Of a stretch of DNA of 64,000 bases, positions 16,970 to 26,758 are shown one piece after another. This DNA comes from Bradyrhizobium hipponense (GTDB lineage: Bacteria > Pseudomonadota > Alphaproteobacteria > Rhizobiales > Xanthobacteraceae). The stretch is from assembly GCF_008123965.1 (NCBI RefSeq), contig NZ_VSTH01000014.1, positions 1-64,000 of the forward strand, given 5' to 3'. The position numbers and the translations under genes were made by a program. Each line of letters opens with the position of its first letter. Position 1 is the first letter of the stretch. Under the pieces are notes generated by a model. The model searched no databases and was not told the origin of the DNA. It saw only the letters and a list, made by a program, of their open reading frames with translations.

Positions 16970-17986
16970 TCAGCTTGCCGCCGCGGCGATGTCCGCTGGC
17001 TCGACGGTATCGACCGGCAGCGCAAACTGCTCGACGCGCTGGTACCGCTTCTTGTTGAGGAGGAGCCGCGTGACGTCGGGCCGCGAATAGTGCCCGGCGG
17101 GGTCCGCCGCATTCTTGGCAACACCGATCGCGCCAAGATCGATTTCGGCAATCAGCAGCCCCTCCTGGTCCGGCGCGAGCTTGTCGCCAATCTGGCTGCC
17201 GTCCGGGCCGTAGATCGCAGCGAATCCACCACCTGCATGCAGCAGCGCGTTCTTGTCGGGCCGGTCACAGAGCTCGTCGATCATGGCCTGCGACACAGTT
17301 GCGCAAGGTGCGAGCACGAAGCAGGAGCCTTCGACAGCATAGACGCGCGAGGCGGCGTTGTTTACCTCTGCGCCCAGCGCCGGCGCAAAGGGATCGTAGA
17401 GCGAAAAGCTCGGCCAGGCCGCGACGTGGACCTGCTCGTTCTGGGCATACATCGCGTATTTCGACAACGGCTGGAGATGCTCCCAGCAGCACAGCGCGCC
17501 GATGCGGCCGATGTCCGCGCGGGCGTGGACGGCAAGATCGCTGCCGTCGCCCTCGCCATAGACGGTGCGCTCGGCATGGGTCGGCCGCAGCTTGCGGCGC
17601 TTGGCGATGGTCTCACCATCCGGAGCGATCAGCCATTGCGCGAGATAGAGGCTGCCGCCGTCGCGCTCGGACAGGCCGATCACGGCGGTGAGGTTTGCCT
17701 TCCGCACCGCGTCGCGCAGCTTCCCGGCCTGCGGGCTGTCATAGGACAACGAATTGTCGAAATAGCGCTGCACAAAGCCGCGGCCGATCGCCCAGGCCGG
17801 CGAGTCCATCCAGATGTGCCAGGGGTAGCCGGGAATGAAGGCCTCCGGAAAGGCGATCAGTTTGGCGCCACGTTCTGCCGCCTCCCTGATCAGCCCGATC
17901 GACTTGTCAATCGAGGCATCTAAATCGAGCCAGGCGGGCGCCGCCTGCACCACCGCTACCTTGTATTTCGGATGTTCGATTCCCAT
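16970..17986 (-). CDS. Nitrilase (aliphatic/aryl)
   Basis: 338 residues of nitrilase superfamily branch 1. The catalytic triad is visible: Glu in AFPEAFIPGYP (about 48), Lys in KRRKLRPTHAER (about 131), and Cys in GALCCWEHLQPL (about 165). It hydrolyses nitriles to carboxylic acid and ammonia. AGGAGA lies upstream of the ATG. It is the first gene of a two-gene unit with the aldoxime dehydratase, and the AraC-type regulator is divergent 210 nt away. Confidence 0.92.
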   Translation of the reverse strand: MGIEHPKYKVAVVQAAPAWLDLDASIDKSIGLIREAAERGAKLIAFPEAFIPGYPWHIWMDSPAWAIGRGFVQRYFDNSLSYDSPQAGKLRDAVRKANLTAVIGLSERDGGSLYLAQWLIAPDGETIAKRRKLRPTHAERTVYGEGDGSDLAVHARADIGRIGALCCWEHLQPLSKYAMYAQNEQVHVAAWPSFSLYDPFAPALGAEVNNAASRVYAVEGSCFVLAPCATVSQAMIDELCDRPDKNALLHAGGGFAAIYGPDGSQIGDKLAPDQEGLLIAEIDLGAIGVAKNAADPAGHYSRPDVTRLLLNKKRYQRVEQFALPVDTVEPADIAAAAS

Positions 17987-18196
17987 TACCGTCTCCTCGT
18001 GCTCCGCTGGGACAGGGTGGCTTTCCGGTTGATCGCGGCGCGCCCCCGATGCAGTCTATTGGGCCAGAGCCGGACGAGGTTCGCTCGACCGCCACGGCAC
18101 GAAAATTCGACTGGAATGGCGGTACGGAATTTGCCTCGAGCTCTGGTGGGCCAGTGATTGCATGCGAACTCCGCGACGTGAAAGGGAGGTCTGTCC

Positions 18197-19153
18197 ATGT
18201 CCATCCAGTTCACCACCGACGACAGCCCCGGGCACCGGCGTCTGGCCCTCTGGCAGGACATCGTTTGCGACGTCTTCGTCGGCCTGGACTGCAAATCGGA
18301 CCTCGGCAGCGCCTTTCGCGGCTCGGTGACACAGGCCACCCTTGGCAAGGCGGTGTGCTCCGAAGTCTGCTCCGACCGCCAGCGCGTCTTCCGCACGCCC
18401 TCGCGCATCGCGCGCTCGGACCAGGACTTCGTCCTCGTCGCGCTTGGCAATCACGGCGACGGCGGGGTCGTGCAGGACGGCCGCGAGACCGTGATCCATC
18501 CGGGTGAGTTCGCACTCTACGACACCACGCGGCCCTATGAGCTGAAGTTCAAGGACGCTTTCACGCAGACCATCTTCAAGGTGCCGCGCGAGATGCTGCA
18601 GCGGCGGCTCGGCCGCACCGAAGCTCTCACTGCGTTGTCATTCGGCGCCGGCGCGCCGCTCGAACGGCTTGCCTACGATTTCATCGTCAGGCTCTGCCAA
18701 AACGCGGACCAACTCGCGACGGATCACGCCGCCGCGCTGTCGGAGCAGGCGGTCGATCTCCTGGCGATGGCGCTGAGCGAACGGCTCGGCAAGAGGTCGC
18801 TGCCGTCGTCGACCCATCGCTCCGCGCTGCTCTACCGGCTGAAGGCGCATATCCGTGCGCACCTCGCCGATCCCGATCTCTCGCTGTCGGAGACCGCGGC
18901 TGCGCTCGGCATCTCGCCGCGCTACGTGAACGACCTTCTCGCCGACGAGGATACCTCGTTCCAGCGCTACGTCCTGGCCGAACGTCTCGCCCAGTGCAGG
19001 CGCGACCTCGCCACGCCCATGCTCGCCCACCGCCACGTTAGCGAGATCGCCTTCGCCTGGGGTTTTAACGACCTTTCGCATTTCGGCCGCGTCTTCCGCG
19101 AACATTTCGAGATGTCGCCGCGCGAGTTCCGGCAGAGCCAGCTGCGGCATTAA
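18197..19153 (+). CDS. AraC-family transcriptional regulator
   Basis: 318 residues with an N-terminal AraC-binding-like beta domain (ALYDTTRPYELKFKDAFTQT near residue 112) and a C-terminal double helix-turn-helix (LSLSETAAALGISPRYVNDL; HVSEIAFAWGFNDLSHFGRV). GGGAGG precedes the ATG. It diverges from nitrilase-oxd, the same layout as known aldoxime-nitrile clusters, where an AraC-type protein activates the pathway in response to aldoxime or nitrile. Control of this unit is inferred from position. Confidence 0.88.
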   Translation: MSIQFTTDDSPGHRRLALWQDIVCDVFVGLDCKSDLGSAFRGSVTQATLGKAVCSEVCSDRQRVFRTPSRIARSDQDFVLVALGNHGDGGVVQDGRETVIHPGEFALYDTTRPYELKFKDAFTQTIFKVPREMLQRRLGRTEALTALSFGAGAPLERLAYDFIVRLCQNADQLATDHAAALSEQAVDLLAMALSERLGKRSLPSSTHRSALLYRLKAHIRAHLADPDLSLSETAAALGISPRYVNDLLADEDTSFQRYVLAERLAQCRRDLATPMLAHRHVSEIAFAWGFNDLSHFGRVFREHFEMSPREFRQSQLRH

Positions 19154-19260
19154 GATCGGCCGGCGCCGGCCGCCTCCAGCCCCAGCCTTCGATTTGGACG
19201 AAGGCAGCACTCGGGAATTCCAGATTGTCTCGTCCACCGGCGTGCATCAGGCTGGTGCGC

Positions 19261-19497
19261 ATGAGAACCAATTCAACGACAGGCGGATCGGAGCTGTTGC
19301 TGAGTGTGATCGCGATCCGGCTCGCGGTGCTGGTGCTGGCAGGCTGGAGCCTGGCTCTGCTGCCTCGGCAGGGCCGTGACAGCGACCTTGGCTGCGTTCC
19401 CTTGCAGGCAGCAAGCATCAAGGCCCCGACTCCAACGAAGATGATCAGCTCGCACGTCGGCGATCCCACCTACGATGACATGCTTATGCACGACTAG
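19261..19497 (+). CDS. Small hypothetical membrane protein (78 aa)
   Basis: 78 residues starting MRTNSTTGGSELLLSVIAIR with a hydrophobic helix at about residues 12-34, then a polar C-terminal part (SSHVGDPTYDDMLMHD). No recognised family and only a weak ribosome site. It lies in the gap between the AraC gene and the aldo/keto reductase. Codon pattern and hydrophobicity make it plausible but not secure. Confidence 0.35.
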   Translation: MRTNSTTGGSELLLSVIAIRLAVLVLAGWSLALLPRQGRDSDLGCVPLQAASIKAPTPTKMISSHVGDPTYDDMLMHD

Positions 19498-19615
19498 AGC
19501 CGTTCTTGAGCAAGGCCGCCATGTGCGCGCGTGATGGTACGAGGCACTGGCCTGCGCTACCATCACGGCAAAGGTACCGCGTGCATCAATCAGCGGCTAG
19601 CCGAGGAGCATATCA

Positions 19616-20640
19616 ATGGAACACCGACGCTTGGGCCGGTCGGGCCTCATGGTGCCCGCTTTGAGCCTTGGAACGGGCACTTTCGGCGGCGTCGGCCGCC
19701 TTGCTGCATGGGGTACGACCGACGCGACTGAAGCGCGGCGCCTTCTGGATATCTGCCTCGATGCCGGGGTCTCGATGTTCGACACCGCCGACGTCTATTC
19801 GCTCGGCGAATCCGAGCGCGTTCTCGGTGAAGCCATCAAGGGCCGCCGCGACAAGGTTTTGGTCTCGACCAAGGCGACCTTTCGCTTCGGCGACGGCCCA
19901 ATGATATCGGCTCGTCGCGGCAACATTTGCTCACGGCCATCGACGCTTCGCTGAGTCGGCTCGGGACCGATTACATCGACCTGTTCCAACTCCACGGCTT
20001 CGACGCATTTACCCCGCCCGAGGAGGTGCTTGCGACCCTCGACATGCTCGTGCGCGCCGGCAAGATCCGCTACATCGGCGTTTCGAATTTTTCGGGCTGG
20101 CACCTGATGAAATCGCTCGCCGTCGCCGACAAGCACGGCTTTCCGCGCTATGTTGCCAATCAGACCTATTATTCGTTGATCGGGCGCGACTACGAATGGG
20201 AGCTGATGCCGCTGGGCCTCGACCAGGGGCTCGGCGCGGTGGTGTGGTCGCCGCTCGGATGGGGACGCCTCACCGGAAAAATCCGCCGCGGCCAACCCAA
20301 GCCCGAGGTCAGCCGCCTGCACAAGACCGCCGATATCGGGCCGCCTGTGCCCGATGAGCACGTCTATCGTGTCGTCGATGCGATCGATGAGATCGCCAAG
20401 GAAAATGGCAAGAGCGTCTCGCAGATTGCGTTGAACTGGTTGTTGCAGCGTCCAACGGTCTCGACGCTGATCATCGGCGCGCGCAACGAGACGCAGTTGC
20501 GCGAAAATCTCGGCTCGGTCGGCTGGTCGTTGACCAAGGAGCAGATCGAGAAGCTCGACGCCGCAAGCAAGGTGACGCTGCCTTATCCCTACTGGCATCA
20601 GCGCACGACCTTCACCGACCGCAATCCGCCACCGGTGTAG
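19616..20640 (+). pseudogene. Aldo/keto reductase with a -1 frameshift
   Basis: The first part (19616 to about 19899) encodes MEHRRLGRSGLMVPALSLGT to the catalytic FDTADVYSLGESE and VSTKAT. The second part (about 19900-20640) encodes NDIGSSRQHLLTAIDASLSR, then LFQLHGFD and the rest. Joined, they give a complete AKR7/YajO-type enzyme of about 340 residues with the catalytic Asp, Tyr, Lys and His. The break is at a run of three C (19897-19899) where four would restore the frame. As written, the first frame ends at 19954. It is either a real recent frameshift or a sequencing error in the C run. Confidence 0.88.
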
Positions 20641-20840
20641 GTATCTCGTCTCGAAACGCTCGGCGAGCTTGTCCTTGCGCTGCATCAATTCGGAGCTTGC
20701 GAAAACCATCCTGACCAACGCTTGCCGCGCCGGAAGGCCTGCCTTCCGGGACGGGAACAGTCCGTGTCCTGCCGGGTTGCGATCAATCCTGCAATTTCCT
20801 AGCCTGGAGATGAATCACGGCTCGAATCAAGCTCGCCTCC

Positions 20841-22265
20841 ATGAGGTCGATCGCCCCGATCGAGCACGCCGACGGCCTGCCGCAGCCTCAGCGCAACCGG
20901 GCGGTCCTGACCATTGCGCTCGGCATCATCATGGCCGTGGTCGACAGTGCCATCGCCAACGTGGCGCTGCCCACGATCGCGGCCGACCTCGACGCGAGCC
21001 CCGCCTTCTCGATCTGGATCGTCAACGGCTATCAGCTCGCGATCACCATCTCCCTGCTGCCGCTGGCGTCGCTCGGCGAGATCGTCGGTTATCGCCGCGT
21101 CTATCTGGCCGGGCTCGTCCTGTTTACGCTCGCATCCGCGTTCTGCGCGCTGGCGCATACGCTGCCGATGCTCACGATCGCGCGCATCGTGCAGGGGTTC
21201 GGCGCAGCCGGGATCATGAGCGTCAACGCGGCGCTGGTGCGCTTCACCTATCCTCGCAGCCAGCTCGGCCGCGGCATCGGGCTCAACGCGCTCGTCGTCG
21301 CATTCTCCGCCGCGATCGGACCGACGCTTGCCGCCGGCATCCTCGCGGTGGGAAGCTGGCCCTGGCTGTTCGCCATCAACGTGCCGCTCGGCGCGGCGAC
21401 GCTGGTGCTGGGCCTGCGCAGCCTGCCCCACACCAAGCCTGCGGGCCGTTCCTTCGACTGGCAGAGCGCCGCGCTATCCGCGATCACCTTCGGCGTCGGT
21501 ATCGCCGCAATCGACAGCGTCGGCCACGGCGAGGCGCTCGTGACCTGCCTCGTTCAATTCGCAATCGCCGTCGTCGCCGGTGCGCTGCTGATCTGGCGGG
21601 AAACCCACATCGCATCGCCGCTGCTGCCGATCGATCTCTTGCGCATCCCCGTCTTCGCGCTGTCGATTGCGACCTCGATCGCCTCGTTCTGCGGACAGAT
21701 GCTGGCCTTCGTCGCGATCCCCTTCTATCTGCAGAGCCGCTTCGGCTATTCGGCCGTGCACATGGGACTGCTGATCACGCCATGGCCGATCGCAGTGGCC
21801 TTCGCAGCCCCTCTCGCCGGCCGTCTGGTCGAGCATTACCCGGCCGGCCTGCTCGGCGGCATCGGGCTCACGCTGTTTGCCTGCGGCCTCGCCGCGCTCG
21901 CCTTGCTGCCTGCGGCTCCGACGCCGCTCGACGTGGTCTGGCGCATGGCGCTGGCCGGCGCCGGCTTCGGTCTGTTCCAGACGCCCAACAACCGCACCAT
22001 GATCGCGGCCGCCCCGCGCGAGCGCGCCGGCGGTGCCAGCGGCATGCTGGGCACGGCGCGGCTGCTCGGCCAGACCACCGGCGCGGCGCTGGTGGCGCTG
22101 TTCCTCGGCCGCTATCCAGTGGAGGGAACCCGGATCGCCCTGCTCACCGCCGTCGGCTTCGCCTTATGCGGCGCCATGCTGAGCATGTTGCGGCTGTCGC
22201 CTGCGGGCGCGCGCGGCGCCGAGCACGTCCGCGTGCAGGACGATCAGCGCCTGCGTGGAGATTAG
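20841..22265 (+). CDS. MFS drug/solute efflux transporter, DHA2 type (14 TM)
   Basis: 474 residues with about 14 hydrophobic segments, resembling EmrB/QacA-type proton antiporters. Motif A-like GEIVGYRRVYLAGLVLF sits after the second helix. The motif D/C features of DHA2 proteins are seen in IMAVVDSAIANVALPTIAAD at helix 1 and NALVVAFSAAIGPTLAAG in helix 5. No membrane-fusion partner gene is adjacent. Substrate unknown. Confidence 0.86.
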   Translation: MRSIAPIEHADGLPQPQRNRAVLTIALGIIMAVVDSAIANVALPTIAADLDASPAFSIWIVNGYQLAITISLLPLASLGEIVGYRRVYLAGLVLFTLASAFCALAHTLPMLTIARIVQGFGAAGIMSVNAALVRFTYPRSQLGRGIGLNALVVAFSAAIGPTLAAGILAVGSWPWLFAINVPLGAATLVLGLRSLPHTKPAGRSFDWQSAALSAITFGVGIAAIDSVGHGEALVTCLVQFAIAVVAGALLIWRETHIASPLLPIDLLRIPVFALSIATSIASFCGQMLAFVAIPFYLQSRFGYSAVHMGLLITPWPIAVAFAAPLAGRLVEHYPAGLLGGIGLTLFACGLAALALLPAAPTPLDVVWRMALAGAGFGLFQTPNNRTMIAAAPRERAGGASGMLGTARLLGQTTGAALVALFLGRYPVEGTRIALLTAVGFALCGAMLSMLRLSPAGARGAEHVRVQDDQRLRGD

Positions 22266-22271
22266 CGCTAG

Positions 22272-22802
22272 CTATGTTCCATTCGCAGCAACGAGAAACT
22301 GCTCATCGAACTCGCGATGAGGAAATCTTTCGCGAATCTCCCGGTCGAAAAAAGGCGGCTTCGAGCCGGAAGTCTTGAACGCCTCAACCACTTCAGGTGG
22401 GACGTTGTCGTACACGTATCGTTTGCCGGAGGAGAACGTGATCAACAGTTCGCGTCGGCTGCTTTCGTAGGCGAACTCTTTGATGATAGTGGCCTGCCCT
22501 TGAGGCCGAACGGTCGTCACCCGATTCGTCTCAGGCATGACCAAGGCAACAACGGCGTCCTCGGCATCCTCCAGAAAGTATCTATCTTTCCTCAGCTCTT
22601 CCAGCGTCCTGGCGACCGGAATGGCATCGCCATCCGCCTCCATCAGTGCTAGATGGCCGGCAAGTGCCCCCGCAGCGTTCCTGATGGCATCCGTGAAGGT
22701 ATCGCCAGCCGAGATGCAGCCCGGAACATCAGGGAAACTGACCCCGTAGCTCGTGTCGTCGTCCTTATGGACCAAGGCGATGTAACTCGCGCTCGTGCTC
22801 AC
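22272..22802 (-). CDS. HicB-like protein fused to a KTSC domain
   Basis: 176 residues. Residues 1-95 match the HicB RNase H-like fold of antitoxins (YIALVHKDDDTSYGVSFPDV, then PGCISAGDTFTDAIRNA). HicB normally ends in a ribbon-helix-helix or HTH DNA-binding part. Here residues about 113-170 instead match the KTSC domain (ESSRRELLITFSSGKRYVYD, VPPEVVEAF, then IRERFPHREF). The GTG start at 22802 overlaps the stop of the upstream hicA-like gene as GTGA. Loss of the usual DNA-binding end suggests a role beyond classic autoregulation. Confidence 0.78.
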   Translation of the reverse strand: MSTSASYIALVHKDDDTSYGVSFPDVPGCISAGDTFTDAIRNAAGALAGHLALMEADGDAIPVARTLEELRKDRYFLEDAEDAVVALVMPETNRVTTVRPQGQATIIKEFAYESSRRELLITFSSGKRYVYDNVPPEVVEAFKTSGSKPPFFDREIRERFPHREFDEQFLVAANGT

Positions 22803-23020
22803 TTCGGCTCCTTCATACCCGCCTGCTTGTAAATCGAGCGGACGGTCTTCGGATGCAAGTCCCGCTTCGGGTGCGGTATGGTTACCTTACCCGGTTTCGT
22901 GGGATGCCCTGTCGCTCCAACATATCGCCAGCCGGCACTTTCCAATTCCTTGATGAGATCGCGTGAGTGCGACCAAAGGTTACTATGTGTTGTCTCGACC
23001 ACAAGTTCCCGACTCCACAA
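22799..23020 (-). CDS. HicA-like mRNA interferase, probably inactive
   Basis: 73 residues. The SRDLIKELESAGW start and the TKPGKVTIPHPKRDLHPKTV and SIYKQAG ending are those of HicA toxins (double-stranded RNA-binding fold). Between GW and HPTKPG the protein reads RYVGATG. Family members have an additional G-S-H-H-x-F-type segment here that carries the catalytic His. About six residues are missing in frame, so the active site is predicted lost. No ATG is available; the frame opens with TTG or GTG. It overlaps the hicB-like gene by 4 nt. Confidence 0.65.
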   Translation of the reverse strand: MWSRELVVETTHSNLWSHSRDLIKELESAGWRYVGATGHPTKPGKVTIPHPKRDLHPKTVRSIYKQAGMKEPK

Positions 23021-23027
23021 CGCACAG

Positions 23028-23055
23028 AAAAAGCCGGCCTTGTAGCCGGCTTTTT
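23028..23055 (-). terminator. Rho-independent terminator after clpA
   Basis: Perfect 11-bp stem AAAAAGCCGGC / GCCGGCTTTTT with a 6-nt loop, 20 nt beyond the clpA stop. The U-tract is present on both strands, so it may also insulate in the other direction. Confidence 0.92.
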
Positions 23056-23074
23056 CAACTCGTGACGCTCGCGA

Positions 23075-25480
23075 TTAGACCTTGACCAGCGGCCCCTTTG
23101 AGGTCGGCCCCTTCGAGCCGCCGGGGCCGCCCGGCTTGGACTTGCCCGGCGGACGCTTGCGGGCGGGCAGTTTCTCCTGCTTCGGCGTCACGGGACCCTC
23201 GACGAACTCGAAGCCGATCTTGTCCTTGGTCTCGTCGGCTTCGTCCTTGACCAGGACGACGCGGACGTGACCGCCGCCCTTGAGCTTGCCGAACAGCACC
23301 TCGTCGGCGAGCGGCTTCTTGATGTGCTCCTGAATCACGCGGGCCATCGGCCGCGCGCCCATCTGCTCGTCATAGCCGTGCTGGACCAGCCACGCCTTGG
23401 CGGGCTCGGACAGCTCGATGGTGACATCGCGGTCGCCGAGCTGGGCCTCGAGCTGGAGCACGAACTTCTCCACCACCGTGCCGATCACCTCGACACTGAG
23501 ATGGCTGAACGAGACGACGGCATCGAGGCGGTTGCGGAATTCCGGCGCGAACTGCCGGTTGATCGCCTCGTGGTCGTCACCTTCGCGCTTGGACCGCGTG
23601 AAGCCGAACGCCTGCTTGGCGAGATCCGAAGCACCCGCATTCGTGGTCATGATCAGGATCACGTTGCGGAAGTTGACCTGCTTGCCGTTATGGTCGGTGA
23701 GCCGGCCGTGATCCATGATCTGGAGCAGCACGTTGTAGAGGTCGGGATGCGCCTTCTCGATTTCGTCGAGCAGCACCACGCAATGCGGATGCTGATCGAC
23801 GCCGTCGGTGAGCAGACCGCCCTGGTCGAAGCCGACATAGCCCGGAGGCGCGCCGATCAGGCGCGACACGGTGTGCCGCTCCATGTATTCGGACATGTCG
23901 AAGCGCAGCAACTCGACGCCGAGGCTCGCCGCAAGCTGCTTTGCCACTTCCGTCTTGCCGACGCCGGTGGGCCCCGAGAACAGGTAGCAGCCGATCGGCT
24001 TCTCCGGCTCGCGCAAGCCCGCACGCGCCAGCTTGATCGATGCCGCAAGTGACTCGATTGCCTTGTCCTGGCCGAACACCGTGCGTTTCAGGGTCTGTTC
24101 GAGATGCTTCAGCACCTCGGCATCGTCCTTCGACACGCTCTTCGGCGGAATCCGCGCCATCGAGGCGATCGTGGTCTCGATCTCCTTGATGCCGATGGTC
24201 TTCTTGCGCTTGTTCTCGGCGACCAGCATCTGCGCCGCGCCGGACTCGTCGATCACGTCGATTGCCTTGTCCGGCAACTTGCGGTCGTGGATGTAGCGCG
24301 AGGAGAGCTGCACCGCGGCCTCGATCGCCTCGTTGGTGTACTTCAGCCGGTGATAGTCCTCGAAATACGGCTTGAGGCCCTTGAGGATGGCGATCGCGTC
24401 CTCGACCGTCGGCTCGTTGATGTCGATCTTCTGGAAGCGCCGCACCAGCGCGCGGTCCTTTTCGAAGTGCTGGCGATACTCCTTGTAGGTCGTCGAGCCC
24501 ATGCAGCGGATGGTGCCGGAGGCGAGCGCGGGCTTGAGCAGATTCGAGGCATCCATCGCCCCGCCTGAGGTCGCGCCCGCACCGATCACGGTGTGAATCT
24601 CATCGATGAACAGGATGGCGTTGGGGTGCGCTTCGAGCTCCTTCAGCACCTGTTTCAGGCGCTCCTCGAAGTCGCCGCGATAGCGCGTGCCCGCGAGCAG
24701 CGTGCCCATGTCGAGCGAGAATACCGTGGCCGCCGCGAGAACTTCCGGCACTTCGCTGTCAACGATGCGCTTGGCGAGCCCCTCCGCGATCGCGGTCTTG
24801 CCGACACCGGCCTCGCCCACGAACAGCGGATTGTTCTTCTGCCGGCGGCACAGCACCTGGATCGCACGGTTGATCTCGGAATTGCGTCCGATCACCGGAT
24901 CGATCTTGCCGTCACGCGCCTTCTTGTTGAGGTTGACGCAATAGGTCTCGAGCGCCTCGCCCTTCTTTTTGGCGTCTTCGCTGCCCTTGGCCTCGGTCTC
25001 TTCGTCGACGCCGCGCACAGGGCGCGCCTCGGAGACGCCCGGCCGCTTGGCGATGCCGTGGCTGATGTAGTTGACCGCGTCGTAGCGTGTCATGTCCTGC
25101 TCCTGCAGGAAATACGCGGCATGGCTCTCGCGTTCGGCGAAGATCGCAATCAACACGTTGGCGCCGGTCACCTCTTCGCGACCGGAGGATTGTACGTGGA
25201 TTACCGCGCGCTGGATCACGCGCTGGAAACCGGCGGTCGGCTTGGCATCGTCGGCGCCATCCGTCACCAGATTCTCGAATTCGGTTTCAAGATAATTGAC
25301 CAAGCTCGTACGGAGCTTGTCGAGATCGACGCTACAGGCGCGCATGACGGCGGCTGCATCGGAGTCGTCGATCAAAGAGAGCAAGAGATGCTCGAGCGTC
25401 GCGTATTGGTGATGACGCTCGTTTGCGATCGCCAGCGCACGATGCAGGGATTGTTCAAGGCTTTGGGAAAAAGTCGGCAT
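23075..25480 (-). CDS. clpA: ATP-dependent Clp protease ATP-binding subunit ClpA
   Basis: 801 residues: the N-domain (residues 1-145, [20 protein letters not shown]), AAA-1 with Walker [10 protein letters not shown] and AAA-2 with Walker [10 protein letters not shown]. The ClpP-contact loop is in [20 protein letters not shown], at the place of the E. coli IGL. It unfolds substrates and feeds them to ClpP. A Pro/Lys/Gly-rich tail of about 35 residues after the D2 domain is longer than in E. coli ClpA. clpS lies 282 nt upstream on the same strand. Confidence 0.96.
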   Translation of the reverse strand: MPTFSQSLEQSLHRALAIANERHHQYATLEHLLLSLIDDSDAAAVMRACSVDLDKLRTSLVNYLETEFENLVTDGADDAKPTAGFQRVIQRAVIHVQSSGREEVTGANVLIAIFAERESHAAYFLQEQDMTRYDAVNYISHGIAKRPGVSEARPVRGVDEETEAKGSEDAKKKGEALETYCVNLNKKARDGKIDPVIGRNSEINRAIQVLCRRQKNNPLFVGEAGVGKTAIAEGLAKRIVDSEVPEVLAAATVFSLDMGTLLAGTRYRGDFEERLKQVLKELEAHPNAILFIDEIHTVIGAGATSGGAMDASNLLKPALASGTIRCMGSTTYKEYRQHFEKDRALVRRFQKIDINEPTVEDAIAILKGLKPYFEDYHRLKYTNEAIEAAVQLSSRYIHDRKLPDKAIDVIDESGAAQMLVAENKRKKTIGIKEIETTIASMARIPPKSVSKDDAEVLKHLEQTLKRTVFGQDKAIESLAASIKLARAGLREPEKPIGCYLFSGPTGVGKTEVAKQLAASLGVELLRFDMSEYMERHTVSRLIGAPPGYVGFDQGGLLTDGVDQHPHCVVLLDEIEKAHPDLYNVLLQIMDHGRLTDHNGKQVNFRNVILIMTTNAGASDLAKQAFGFTRSKREGDDHEAINRQFAPEFRNRLDAVVSFSHLSVEVIGTVVEKFVLQLEAQLGDRDVTIELSEPAKAWLVQHGYDEQMGARPMARVIQEHIKKPLADEVLFGKLKGGGHVRVVLVKDEADETKDKIGFEFVEGPVTPKQEKLPARKRPPGKSKPGGPGGSKGPTSKGPLVKV

Positions 25481-25762
25481 TCGCGTCCTCTATGGCCCCC
25501 ACCATCATGATCGCCATCGCCCGGTCAGGCAACAACAACCTTTGTCACATATAGTTATACAAGATCGCGGCGAAAGACCGGTTCCGCGACTCGGCGGCGA
25601 CACACCTGCGTTAATTTCGATGCAAAACCCGTTCCGGTTTGGACGGGATCGGCGCCGAGGCAGATTTTCGCAAGCTTCCTGGCCGAGCAGGATCGCGGAG
25701 ACGTCACGCGACTATCACTGCGGCATACGCAACAACCGGCTTCGCACGCGCCGTAACGAGGC

Positions 25763-26095
25763 TTACTTCTTTTCCATCACGCATTGCAGCGGATGCTGGT
25801 GCTTGCGGGCGAAATCCATCACCTGCGTCACCTTGGTCTCGGCGATTTCGTAGGTGAACACGCCGCACTCTCCGATGCCGTGGTGGTGGACGTGCAGCAT
25901 GATCTTGGTCGCAGCCTCGATGTCCTTCTGAAAGAACTTCTCCAGCACGTGAACGACGAATTCCATCGGTGTGTAGTCGTCGTTCAGGATCAGCACGCGA
26001 TACAGGTTTGGCCGCTTGGTCTTCGGCTTGACCTTGGTGATGACGGACGTGTTCGGAGCGGAGGGGCCGCCGGAACGGTTCTCGTCATTGCTCAT
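25763..26095 (-). CDS. clpS: ClpS adaptor of ClpA (N-end rule)
   Basis: 110 residues. The core reads [17 protein letters not shown], where the Asn-Asp pair and following residues form the N-degron pocket, followed by [21 protein letters not shown]. ClpS delivers N-degron substrates to the ClpA N-domain. I chose [10 protein letters not shown] at 26095 since the upstream 20 residues are Ala-rich and atypical. It is upstream of clpA, the usual alphaproteobacterial order. Confidence 0.93.
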   Translation of the reverse strand: MSNDENRSGGPSAPNTSVITKVKPKTKRPNLYRVLILNDDYTPMEFVVHVLEKFFQKDIEAATKIMLHVHHHGIGECGVFTYEIAETKVTQVMDFARKHQHPLQCVMEKK

Positions 26096-26707
26096 CCGGG
26101 GAGCGTAGGCGGCGGCGGCCGCAGGAAGGTCGAGGCTTGAAGACAGTTGCGGCATGGCTCAGGCGTTCAAATTCCCCACGGAAGCGTATGACGGAGCGCT
26201 GCGCTGCTCCTCCCTTCGGAGCTTCGCGCAGGCGCACCGCCTTGTTGGACCGCCGCTTCCAACCGTTCCGGTCCAAGCCGGATCGGCTTCCGGCAATATG
26301 GGCCTGCCCCGGGCTCGCCGCAAGGCAAGGGCTCGACCGACGCGCCCACGGCAATCCCGATTCCCGGTCCGGGCAATCCTCGGCAAGGTTAATCAATCCG
26401 GATCGATTTGACAAAAACTTCCAGCCCGGCCGCTTAGAACGTGTTTGACCAGGAACCCGGCGCTCACGCGGCTGCGACGGTTTCGCGCGGCGCAGCTCCG
26501 GCTTTCTACGGGGCGAACTGCAGGCCGTTCGATGTCGTGGCGCGATCTTGGGCGGTATCATTCCGCAGAACCGCTGGTACAGCAGCAACGGCTCACAGCC
26601 CGGGTGAATACCTGCCGCGGCGACGCGACTTCCAGTGCTGCAATATTGCGCTGGCAATACCGACAAGCCGCGCGCGGCGCGCTGACGAATCCCACGCACG
26701 CAAGCAA
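26096..26707. other. 612-nt stretch between clpS and the phasin terminator, no gene supported
   Basis: Frames on both strands are open over parts of it, but none has a recognisable product, ribosome site or family match. A TTGACA hexamer at 26408 has no convincing -10 partner. It presumably holds the clpS promoter and may hold an unrecognised RNA. Confidence 0.5.
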
Positions 26708-26738
26708 AAAAAGCCCGGCTGGTTCAGCCGGGCTTTTT
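26708..26738 (-). terminator. Rho-independent terminator after the phasin gene
   Basis: Perfect 14-bp stem AAAAAGCCCGGCTG / CAGCCGGGCTTTTT with a 3-nt loop, 20 nt beyond the phasin stop. U-tracts face both ways. Confidence 0.93.
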
Positions 26739-26758
26739 GATTCCAGGAGTCCGGAAGA

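Noticed and set aside
20669..22378. Frame of 569 codons on the + strand.
   Set aside because: It is another frame of the DHA2 transporter gene and encodes an Arg-rich, low-hydrophobic product; the 474-residue frame has all the membrane helices.
26137..26699. Several overlapping open frames upstream of clpS on both strands.
   Set aside because: None has a ribosome site or a recognisable product; they contradict each other in frame.
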